Below, one piece after another: positions 8,225 to 15,499 of a DNA stretch of 64,000 nucleotides. The notes under the pieces were generated by a model. That model was not told where the DNA came from. It searched no databases and was given only the letters and a program-made list of their open reading frames with translations. The position numbers were made by a program, and so were the translations under genes. The stretch is from Mesorhizobium loti (GTDB lineage Bacteria > Pseudomonadota > Alphaproteobacteria > Rhizobiales > Rhizobiaceae): positions 254,865-318,864 of the forward strand of contig NZ_PJRO01000005.1 in assembly GCF_002858745.1 (NCBI RefSeq), given 5' to 3'. Numbering within the stretch: position 1 is the first letter of the stretch; each line of letters starts with the position of its first letter.

Positions 8225-8642
8225 GAAAATATCCCGTCTATGATCGTGGGATCCAGTCGTCTGGAAATTGTGATCCCTATGTGGGGGATCTTACTTTCGG
8301 GCATAAGCGATCGATGCGCGTCCTAGAACGCGTTCAAGAACCACCGAAATCGTAAAAGAGGACATCGCCGTCACAGTCCCACGCAGGGGTGATTGAAACT
8401 GTGAAGCTGCGGTCCAGGCGTTCCGGACATTCAGTATGGCGCGGATCATGAGGCATCTGAAAATCCGGTCCGCGAGCGCACAATCTTACCAGGTACCGCA
8501 ATTGCTTGCGGCATTGCCAGGACTGGCGGATCAAGACCAAGATTGTACGGTCTTTGTCGACCGGACCATCATCCGCCAGCCTCACACGAAGCGATGGCAA
8601 TAGCCGTGCTGGCGCATGCACGATAAGCGCATCCCTTCGCGC
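8225..8642. other. intergenic stretch between the export and biosynthetic runs
   Basis: Apart from one plausible 95-residue frame (8334-8621, listed separately), I see no gene here. The 110 bases next to 8224 are AT-richer than the surroundings and probably hold the promoter of the KAS III-led run. No clear -35/-10 pair or riboswitch can be defended by eye. Confidence 0.4.
8334..8621 (-). CDS. 95-residue hypothetical protein after the ABC permease
   Basis: The GTG at 8621 lies 21 bases after the stop of the permease at 8643, on the same strand. The C-terminal half has codon use like the neighbours and reads as a folded protein (LDRSFTVSITPAWDCDGD, then VLFYDFGGS at the end). The N-terminal half has several Arg and Cys residues. 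There is no signal peptide or membrane helix, and I recognise no family. It may be the last gene of the export operon. A chance frame cannot be excluded because the start has no strong ribosome-binding site. Confidence 0.45.
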   Translation of the reverse strand: MHAPARLLPSLRVRLADDGPVDKDRTILVLIRQSWQCRKQLRYLVRLCARGPDFQMPHDPRHTECPERLDRSFTVSITPAWDCDGDVLFYDFGGS

Positions 8643-9845
8643 TTATCCTCGCGCCCGCAGAGCGACCATCAACGGTAGTCGGGTGGCGGCGATTGCCGGG
8701 AGGGCGCCGCCGATGACGCCGATGGCAAGACCAAGCAACCCGGCAGTAAGCATCACGTCCCGGTCGACCGAAAGGCGGAAACCCATGCTAGCCTCGTTCG
8801 CTCCGACAGTGCTTGCCTGCCAGCCGTTGAAAATGAGCCATGAGGCAATTACGCCCAAGATCGCGCCGGCAACCGCAAGCGCGACCGCTTCAAACCAAGT
8901 CGCAAGGCAGGCCGAGAGCCGCCCGAAGCCGAGCGCGCGGACGGTCGCGATCTCGATGGTTCGATCCGAAACGGAACTCATCATCGTGTTGAGGGCACCG
9001 GCCGTCGCGCCGATGGCCATAAGCAATGCAAGCGGCCAGCCGAACAAGCGTATGAGGTTGGCTGTACGGCCCGACTGAGCGGCATAAAGATCGGCTTCGG
9101 AGACGGCGACAAGCGGGGTGGGGGTTACCGTCGCCAAGCTGGCCCTCAGCACCGCAATTGAAGATGGCTCAATGAGGCGCAATCGCAGGCTTTGCACTTG
9201 TCCTTGCCGATTGAAGGCGGCGCGAACTGCGTCCACATCGCCCCATATTTCGGATTCGAATGCACTGCCGTTGGCCGCGAAATGGCCGACCACTTTCCAG
9301 TCCACTGTGCCCAACCGGACCGTGTCGCCGATGCCGAAGCCGGGAAAATCGGTGGCAAGGCGTGCGCCGACCACGATCTCGCGGGTGCCGGGTGCAAATA
9401 GCCGTCCCGCCGCGATTTTGATGCCGTCGCGGATCGCAAGACCGCTAACATCCATGCCGCGAAATGCGAGGGTCGCCGACGATAGGCCCTGCGTTCCAAC
9501 CACCTCCACCGGTGCCACCAGTTCACGGGATGCGAGGAGGTTTCCCGATCCATCACGGGCAACGCCGATGTCCCCATTCAACGATTGAATGCTGCGGATC
9601 GCATCTGCGGGAATATCGGAGCCGGTTTCCTGGTTTGTGCCGCCGCCGAGGACAACTGCGACAAGAGGCGATCCAGCACTGGAGAGCGCCTTTTCAAAGC
9701 CATTTGCCATTGCGAGGAAGCCGGCAAGGACGGCAACAACAAGGGCTATGGATAGCACCATTGACAATGATATCGCGACACGACGCGGGAGGGTCGAGAA
9801 GTTGACCCTTGTCATTACCAGCGTCTGTTTGATCTGGGTGGACAT
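8643..9845 (-). CDS. ABC transporter permease, MacB/FtsX type (second of two)
   Basis: A 400-residue membrane protein with the MacB-PCD/FtsX layout. One N-terminal helix (SMVLSIALVVAVLAGFLAM) is followed by a periplasmic domain of about 220 residues and three C-terminal helices. The FtsX-type signature SVSDRTIEIATVRALGFGR lies after helix 2, and the protein ends PAIAATRLPLMVALRARG. It starts five bases after the sister permease ends. Two separate permease genes suggest a heterodimeric membrane unit driven by the ATPase at 10993 and connected to the adaptor at 11685. Such systems act by mechanotransmission, pushing substrates out from the periplasmic side, and do not carry them through the membrane domain. 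Confidence 0.85.
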   Translation of the reverse strand: MSTQIKQTLVMTRVNFSTLPRRVAISLSMVLSIALVVAVLAGFLAMANGFEKALSSAGSPLVAVVLGGGTNQETGSDIPADAIRSIQSLNGDIGVARDGSGNLLASRELVAPVEVVGTQGLSSATLAFRGMDVSGLAIRDGIKIAAGRLFAPGTREIVVGARLATDFPGFGIGDTVRLGTVDWKVVGHFAANGSAFESEIWGDVDAVRAAFNRQGQVQSLRLRLIEPSSIAVLRASLATVTPTPLVAVSEADLYAAQSGRTANLIRLFGWPLALLMAIGATAGALNTMMSSVSDRTIEIATVRALGFGRLSACLATWFEAVALAVAGAILGVIASWLIFNGWQASTVGANEASMGFRLSVDRDVMLTAGLLGLAIGVIGGALPAIAATRLPLMVALRARG

Positions 9846-9850
9846 GGCGA

Positions 9851-10993
9851 TTACCTCGCTCTGAAGGCTTTGATAATAGGGGTTCGCATCGCGTTGATTG
9901 CGGGCAGCAGGCCGGTTGCAAGACCAACCGCCAAGGCAATCGCAGTTGCCTTGGCGAGCACCGACGGCGAGAAGGCGAGGCCGAGAACCGTGCCGACAAG
10001 AACAGTTGCGAGCTTCGCCAGGACCAAGCCGATAGTTGCGCCAATAGCGACGATGAGAAACGTCTCGACGAGGACAAGGGCTATGATCCTGCCGCCGGAG
10101 ACGCCGAGCGTCTTCAGCACGCCGATTTCGAAGGTACGTTCGCGCACCGCGAAGACCATCGTATTGATGACGATCATGAGCAGCGTGACGAAAGCCACGC
10201 CTGTGACCAGATTTACGATCAGCTTGATGTCGGCGTATTGGCGCAGGAACGCCTCGAGAAACTGCTTTTCGGACTGCGTCCGCGTAGGCGCGGCGGAGTT
10301 GGCGAACAACGAATCGATGCGTGCGGCCAGCGTACTTGCCTTGATGCCGTCACGCGGCCGAACAACGAAGACGTCAACCGTATCCCTGCCTTTGGCCCGG
10401 GACGCATTGACATAGTCATAACGCCCGATGGCGAAATAGGTGTCGGTGCTCTCGTTTTCGCCCTCAAAAATACCAGCGATCTCGAAACGCCATTCCCGAT
10501 CGCCGTCCTGGCGCACCATCTGAAAAGCGGTGATCGTGATTAGCTGGCCCACCGACCATCCTTGCGCCTCGGCCAGTGCACGACCAACCAAAATGCGGTC
10601 GCGACCTTGGTCGAGCGACCCGATCAAAGCGGGTGTCAGGCCTAGCTCGCGGCCATTGACGGACATGAGCCCCTGCGGCTCGACGGCGCTAACAGCAACG
10701 ACGTTCTTCTCGCTACCCACGAACCCGCGCAATCGGGTCATGAATGTGGCAGCGCCGACATCGGGCTCTGCAGCGATACGGGCCAGATGCGCCATTGGTA
10801 GGGGCTGCGCGCGTCCCGCAACACTCATGACGCCAAGTACGTCCTCGCTCGCGGCGGATGTTCCTTGCGAGCCGGCGAGGAAACTCGCAGTCAATGCATA
10901 AATGAGGAAGGCGACCGCGATACAGATCAGCAGCAAGACGGTGCGCAACGGCTTTCGCCAGGCATTCTTGCGGGCAAGGCTCAAGAATGTCAT
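9851..10993 (-). CDS. ABC transporter permease, MacB/FtsX type (first of two)
   Basis: A 380-residue permease built like its neighbour: an N-terminal helix (VLLLICIAVAFLIYALTASFL), a large extracytoplasmic domain and three C-terminal helices containing VNTMVFAVRERTFEIGVLKT, the FtsX/LolC-type coupling segment that contacts the ATPase. The ATG overlaps the ATPase stop (TGATG). It shares its layout but little obvious sequence with the second permease, as expected for an old heterodimer. The likely job is export of the locus product or of a related amphipathic compound. Confidence 0.85.
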   Translation of the reverse strand: MTFLSLARKNAWRKPLRTVLLLICIAVAFLIYALTASFLAGSQGTSAASEDVLGVMSVAGRAQPLPMAHLARIAAEPDVGAATFMTRLRGFVGSEKNVVAVSAVEPQGLMSVNGRELGLTPALIGSLDQGRDRILVGRALAEAQGWSVGQLITITAFQMVRQDGDREWRFEIAGIFEGENESTDTYFAIGRYDYVNASRAKGRDTVDVFVVRPRDGIKASTLAARIDSLFANSAAPTRTQSEKQFLEAFLRQYADIKLIVNLVTGVAFVTLLMIVINTMVFAVRERTFEIGVLKTLGVSGGRIIALVLVETFLIVAIGATIGLVLAKLATVLVGTVLGLAFSPSVLAKATAIALAVGLATGLLPAINAMRTPIIKAFRAR

Positions 10994-11688
10994 CAGGCCG
11001 CCCTCTTCTCTTCGACGAACAGACCTTTGTCGAGATGAAGCGTTCTCTTGGCGGAACGCGCAGCCTGAGGATCGTGCGTTACCATGACAATGGTCTTTTC
11101 AAGAGTGCGGTTGAGCAACGCCAGGATCTCCAGCACTTCGTCGGCGGACTTCCTATCAAGGTCGCCGGTCGGCTCGTCGCACAGTAGCAACTTTGGATCG
11201 GAGACGATGGCGCGGGCGATGCCGACACGCTGCTGCTGGCCGCCCGACATCATGGATGGATATTGCTTCTCCCGACCGGAAAGCCCAACCAGATCGAGCA
11301 CCTTGGCGACGCGTGAGCGGCGTTCTCCAGCCGATAAAGGCTTCAAAAGGAGAGGAAGCTCGACATTCTCAGCGGCATTCAGCATCGGCAGAAGATTATA
11401 GAACTGGAAGACAATGCCCATGTTGTGCGCTCGCCAGGACGAGCGTGCGGTTTCGCCCATCTGGTCTAGTCTGTAGTTACCAACCTTCAGGCTGCCGGCA
11501 TCCGGGACGTCGATCCCGGCCAACATGTTCAGCAATGTCGATTTACCTGATCCCGACGGACCCATGATGGCGACGAAGTCGCCACGCGGTATGGCAAGGT
11601 CGAGGGCCGTGAAAATCGGAATCGCGTCGCTGCCTGTGCGATAACCTTTCCGCACGCCAGCAAGCGTTATGAAGGGCTCCTGTGTCAT
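10993..11688 (-). CDS. ABC transporter ATP-binding protein, LolD/MacB family
   Basis: A 231-residue nucleotide-binding protein. The Walker A is GPSGSGKSTLLNML, the Q-loop region is IVFQFYNLLP, the signature is MSGGQQQRVGIARA, the Walker B is LLLCDEPTGDLD and the switch His is in VMVTHD. The FQxxNLLP block and the short C-terminus are typical of the LolD/MacB/FtsE group that powers FtsX-type permeases. The ATG overlaps the stop of the adaptor gene by four bases (ATGA). It energises the two permeases downstream. Confidence 0.9.
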   Translation of the reverse strand: MTQEPFITLAGVRKGYRTGSDAIPIFTALDLAIPRGDFVAIMGPSGSGKSTLLNMLAGIDVPDAGSLKVGNYRLDQMGETARSSWRAHNMGIVFQFYNLLPMLNAAENVELPLLLKPLSAGERRSRVAKVLDLVGLSGREKQYPSMMSGGQQQRVGIARAIVSDPKLLLCDEPTGDLDRKSADEVLEILALLNRTLEKTIVMVTHDPQAARSAKRTLHLDKGLFVEEKRAA

Positions 11689-12821
11689 TTGCTGTCTGCT
11701 CCGATCCTGCTGACAATGTTGGTGAGTTTGATGCGGATGCGTGCGGCCATGTTCGGGCGCATGCCGGGCGGCGGATTGGTAAGCGCCAGGCGCAGGGTGA
11801 CGGTTCCTTTTTCCTTAGAAGCGACGGGTGCCACTCTCACCACCTCAATCAAAAAGGGGACATCGGGGAATCCGTCGAGAACGGCCTCACCCTGCAGCCC
11901 CGGCCGCAGGTCGGCCATGCTGGTTTCTGCCACATCGGCATCGATCATCATGGTCGACGTGTCGGTGAGCGTGAGCAGGCTCAGGCTCTCGCGTATGCTG
12001 TCGATCCTGGCAAGCACGGTGTCGCCGACATGGGCGTCCACGCGCGTCACTGTTCCCGCAAAAGGCGCGCGCACCGTCAGTTCGCGAACAGGTTCCTCGG
12101 CTGTGCGAATGGCAAGCTCTGCGGTCGCGATATCCTGCCGTGCCTGAGCTACCGTGTTCTCGGCACGTTCCAGGGTCCAGCGTGCCTCATCCAATCGCTG
12201 CCTGGAGGCCGCTTCTTTGGCGGTCAGGGATTGGATGCGAGCAAATGAAGCCCGCGCCTGTTCAAGATCGACGCTGCGAGCGACAAGCACGAGATCAGCC
12301 GCACTCTTGGCTGCCTTGGCGCGTTCGAGCGCGAACCGGGCTCCAGCATCATCAAGCGTCACCAGAACCTGCCCGGCTTCTACGCGATCTCCTGCTTGGA
12401 CGGCAACGCCGGTGATCCTGCCTTCGTATTTGGAAAAGACGGTTGTCGTGCGGGGGGCAACCACAAAACCCGAGCCACCGATCTCGTTGGCGATGTGGGC
12501 CTGTGAGCTTATAAGCTTTGCCGGAGACGCCCCGTTCAAGGGATCCGGCTGTTGCATCGCAGTCGAAACCTTGTTTTCGACTGCGTCGCCAGACGGGTGA
12601 GCCAGGAGCTGCGTCGCGATAGTGCGATATAGCTCCGGCCATTGAAAAACGGCAGCAAGAGCTGTCACCGCGAGCATGGCAATGCACACAGGAAGGATTA
12701 GCCGCCTCAGCCCTTTCCTTCGCGATCCAACGCTGTCAGCAGCCCGTTCGACGGGCAAAGGCGCAAGCGCTTCTGCCAGTTTGGTGGCCAGTTTGCGGTC
12801 GTGTTCCGAAATCATGTTCAT
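11685..12821 (-). CDS. HlyD/MacA-type periplasmic adaptor subunit
   Basis: A 378-residue membrane-fusion protein. It has a cytoplasmic N-terminus, one membrane helix near residues 42-62, a lipoyl half-motif (GRITGVAVQAGDRVEAGQVL), a coiled-coil hairpin of about 90 residues (ERAKAAKSAADLV to IRTAEEPV), the second lipoyl half (VRAPFAGTVTRVDAHVGD) and beta-barrel domains. Adaptors of this type join an inner-membrane ABC exporter to an outer-membrane channel. No TolC-like gene is in the window, so a channel encoded elsewhere must serve. It is the first gene of the four- or five-gene export operon, 86 bases after the regulator. Confidence 0.85.
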   Translation of the reverse strand: MNMISEHDRKLATKLAEALAPLPVERAADSVGSRRKGLRRLILPVCIAMLAVTALAAVFQWPELYRTIATQLLAHPSGDAVENKVSTAMQQPDPLNGASPAKLISSQAHIANEIGGSGFVVAPRTTTVFSKYEGRITGVAVQAGDRVEAGQVLVTLDDAGARFALERAKAAKSAADLVLVARSVDLEQARASFARIQSLTAKEAASRQRLDEARWTLERAENTVAQARQDIATAELAIRTAEEPVRELTVRAPFAGTVTRVDAHVGDTVLARIDSIRESLSLLTLTDTSTMMIDADVAETSMADLRPGLQGEAVLDGFPDVPFLIEVVRVAPVASKEKGTVTLRLALTNPPPGMRPNMAARIRIKLTNIVSRIGADSK

Positions 12822-12867
12822 GCCGGAAGTATGACCGGCGATTCAGGAAAAGAGACCTCAAACGTGA

Positions 12868-12895
12868 TCTGGATCGTCCTCAAGCGCGATCCAGA
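12868..12895. repeat. inverted repeat TCTGGATCG-10 nt-CGATCCAGA
   Basis: A perfect 9-bp stem with a 10-nt loop in the 86-bp gap between the regulator gene and the adaptor gene. It may be a terminator or RNA stem behind the regulator, an operator for it, or a copy of a dispersed intergenic palindrome. Its GATCC/GGATC core resembles the longer palindrome at 14337-14380. Confidence 0.5.
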
Positions 12896-12907
12896 ACCGG
12901 CACCTCT

Positions 12908-13963
12908 TCAGTACAGTCCGGCTTTCGCGCGCCTCCATTCAATCGGCGTGCTCTCGGTGATGCGACGGAATTCGCGATTGAAGTTTGATTTGGTCAAGAA
13001 TCCCACGTCAAACATGATCTCGGTCACCGGCTTCTTCGTATCCCGCAGCAGAGTGCAAGCTTCGGCGATCCGGTAGTCGTTCACATATTGCGAGACATTC
13101 TTGCCGGTCGCGCGGTTGATTGCCGTGGAGATCTGCCGTGCTGGAATACTCGCCTTGCGCGCTAGCCGGTCAAGGTTGAGATCAACGTCGCGATAGAGGT
13201 GCTTGGTTTCCATCAGAGCCTGAATTGCGGCGATGGTTTCTTTATCTTCAGCAATATCCAGCTCCGAGGGGGCTGTGCCGCTTGTGTGCGCAGGCGTACC
13301 GCGACGGCCTGCACTCGCGACGGCGATTGACAGCACGACCAACAGTGCAAGATTGCCGATCGTAACCAGCAATGGCGTATGCGTACCGCGTGTCCATGCG
13401 AAGTCGAAAAAGACAACAATATCCATTGTTGCCGACAAGAGCAGGACAGCTGCGGCTAAGAGAATCGCACGATAGGCAGGCCCGGCGTTCTCGAAAGGAG
13501 TGAGGCGGAGCGCATCCGCGCCCGATCGCGTTAGCAGCAATATCGCTATCGCGTAACCGACGAAAATCAACGCAACTGCAATGTCGATGGCGTCCCGCCA
13601 GAACAGCATAAGTACTATAATGAGGAGAGCTGGTATGAAGTGCAGGCCGATACGAAGCACATTCGGCAATCCACTCTTCCGGACCAATCGCGACGCCCCA
13701 GCATGTATAAGGGGTGGCACGGTGACCGCGACGACGGGGAGGATCGAGATGACGCCCTCCACCGCGTAGCCCCACCGTAGTCCCAACAGTATCGATTGGA
13801 CCACCGACACCAAAATCAAGGCTAGGAAAGGCACGTTTGGCGGTGCATCGTCGTCCCGTCGAACAACGATGACAAACAAGATCAGAAGCAAGATGGCGAC
13901 GACGAAGGGGAGAGGGATGAATAGCATGAAGCCTGCCCAACTCGGATAGCTAGATATACCCAA
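12908..13963 (-). CDS. membrane-anchored AraC-family regulator (7-TM sensor plus HTH)
   Basis: About 351 residues. The first 225 form roughly seven membrane helices, and the last 110 form an AraC-type DNA-binding domain with both helix-turn-helix units (LDRLARKASIPARQISTAIN, then the second helix region ending VGFLTKSNFNREFRRITES). This layout lets a membrane sensor control transcription directly. The longest frame opens at TTG 13963; an ATG at 13927 sits just before the first helix and is a good alternative. It precedes the export and biosynthetic genes on the same strand and probably regulates them, perhaps by sensing the exported compound or envelope stress. The ligand is unknown. Confidence 0.85.
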   Translation of the reverse strand: MGISSYPSWAGFMLFIPLPFVVAILLLILFVIVVRRDDDAPPNVPFLALILVSVVQSILLGLRWGYAVEGVISILPVVAVTVPPLIHAGASRLVRKSGLPNVLRIGLHFIPALLIIVLMLFWRDAIDIAVALIFVGYAIAILLLTRSGADALRLTPFENAGPAYRAILLAAAVLLLSATMDIVVFFDFAWTRGTHTPLLVTIGNLALLVVLSIAVASAGRRGTPAHTSGTAPSELDIAEDKETIAAIQALMETKHLYRDVDLNLDRLARKASIPARQISTAINRATGKNVSQYVNDYRIAEACTLLRDTKKPVTEIMFDVGFLTKSNFNREFRRITESTPIEWRRAKAGLY

Positions 13964-14467
13964 TCGGCGCCATCATTGTACACAAAAACGGCTTTCCGCT
14001 GCCTTGATCATGCTTAAGGAGCATTGGTGTGCGTAGACGCCCTTGTGAGGATACGGAGAGGGCCCTTGCAACCTACCCGAGTTATTTACCCCGTTCAATT
14101 TCAATTAGGAACGGTGGGTTGGATGGTCCACAGGCCCTGATCCGCAGTGCCGATTGGTGTCGAGCAGCTTCGGATTTGCACCACGTGCGACCGCGTTCGC
14201 TTGGGGCGGGCGGCTCAATTTGTCGCCTGCGGACCTTGACTAAAAGCGGTATGAACGTTGTTCGCGCCGGGCCAAGTACCGCTTCAAAACCCGCCACGGC
14301 AGGAAGAGAGGAGCTGAGAAAAGCAAACGCTCAAATGACCTTGATCACGATCCGGGTCGACCCGGATCGTGATCAAGGTCGCGTCTGCCGATTCTTCCGA
14401 TCATCGTTCCAAAACCGGCTGTGTTCGCGTCCCCTCTACTACCAAGGGACAGGATCAGGGGTTTGAG
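13964..14467. other. 504-bp intergenic stretch with a long perfect palindrome
   Basis: This separates two divergent genes. The open frame 14029-14466 has no protein-like features. The notable content is the 44-bp perfect palindrome at 14337-14380. Promoters for both flanking genes are expected here but cannot be fixed by eye. Confidence 0.5.
14337..14380. repeat. 44-bp perfect palindrome without spacer
   Basis: Each 22-base half is the exact reverse complement of the other, centred on GTCGAC at 14356-14361. The outer arms read GACCTTGATCACGATCC. The symmetry stops at 14336/14381. It lies 88 bp upstream of the secreted-protein start. Such a structure can be a hairpin in RNA, a cruciform, a multi-site operator or a mobile palindromic element. 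It has no loop, which is unusual for a terminator. Confidence 0.9.
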
Positions 14468-15160
14468 ATGAAAAACAGACTGTTTGCCTTTGTGAATCTC
14501 ATCGGCATTTGGTTGTCCTCGTCAACCTATGCTGATGTGCCAGAGCAGAATCTCGATGTCTCCGGCGTGACCGCGGTTTCGATCACGGGGGATGCGAGCT
14601 CCATCCATTTCACAACATTGGCGAGTACGGCCTATCGAGCCTCGATCGTCAGTCGAAGGTCAGGGTGGTTCTCGTTTTTCAGCGAGTGCCGAAACGGCGG
14701 CGAGTTGCGCGTTGACAATGGCACTCTTTACATTGACGTCGCGCCGTCCTCCTGGATGGACTCGTCCGAATGCACAGTCGAGATCAACGCCAATTTGCCA
14801 AGCGGGAATTCGATTTCCATCAATCAATCCGCGCTGCTGGCGAAACTCGACGGGGATTTTTCCTCAATTACGATCGCGAGCAAGGCTGGCGATCTCAGCT
14901 TCGAAGGTCACGCATCCAATGTCTCTGTAAAGGGCGAAGCCATTAAAGCTCGCCTCGTGTTCGACAGGGTGGACAGGGACGAAAACATCGATTTCGATGC
15001 GAGGGCGCTGGACGTCTATCTGGTGATCGGACACGGCGCGCCGATAAGCTACACGGTTGCAGCCATCGCATCCTTCATAGACAGCTCACTTGCGAACATC
15101 CCTGATTCAAAGCCATCGATAAACATCAAGGGCAGCTATGTAAGGGCAACAATCCGCTGA
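14468..15160 (+). CDS. secreted DUF4097-like beta-structured protein
   Basis: I start at the ATG at 14468, which directly precedes a signal peptide (MKNRLFAFVNLIGIWLSSST, then YADVP). The protein has 230 residues. The mature part is a run of short beta strands (VSGVTAVSITGDASSIHF, GELRVDNGTLYID, GDFSSITIASKAGDLSFEGH) like the right-handed beta-solenoid of DUF4097 or GIN-type adhesin-head domains. A cysteine pair (SECRNGG and SSECTVEI) could form a disulfide. These proteins are periplasmic or surface-exposed and their functions are mostly unknown. It is a single gene transcribed away from the metabolite locus. Confidence 0.6.
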   Translation: MKNRLFAFVNLIGIWLSSSTYADVPEQNLDVSGVTAVSITGDASSIHFTTLASTAYRASIVSRRSGWFSFFSECRNGGELRVDNGTLYIDVAPSSWMDSSECTVEINANLPSGNSISINQSALLAKLDGDFSSITIASKAGDLSFEGHASNVSVKGEAIKARLVFDRVDRDENIDFDARALDVYLVIGHGAPISYTVAAIASFIDSSLANIPDSKPSINIKGSYVRATIR

Positions 15161-15499
15161 TCCCTCCTCAGATAGTAACCTGAAGTCATCGAAGAAATTG
15201 TCCATCCTACTCTGCGTCCAGACACGGCATTTGTCGTGTTTGCTTCTTCCTGGGAGGAACTGCTCCGAGCTCCAACACTTCAATGGCGGCTTTGCGCCCG
15301 CTCAAATCGGCCATTTAACTGTGCTCTGCCGCGGCCTGAAAACAGACGTTGCCGCGCGGCGCGCTTCACGCCCACCACCCCGAGGGGGGATTCTCAGATA
15401 CGCCTAAAGCAACTATGTGAATCAAGTGTCGGCGTGAGTTCAGCCTGAACTTGCCACTCCGATGGCCGATCCCTCAAAACGCAGGTGACACGGCTGTTC
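15161..15499. other. intergenic stretch, no gene recognised
   Basis: It lies between the 3' ends of two convergent genes. Only short frames without start signals are present, and I see no convincing terminator hairpin or repeat. Confidence 0.4.

Noticed and set aside
14029..14466. 145-codon frame in the gap before the secreted protein
   Set aside because: It runs through the 44-bp palindrome and has no domain features; the gap is better read as regulatory DNA.
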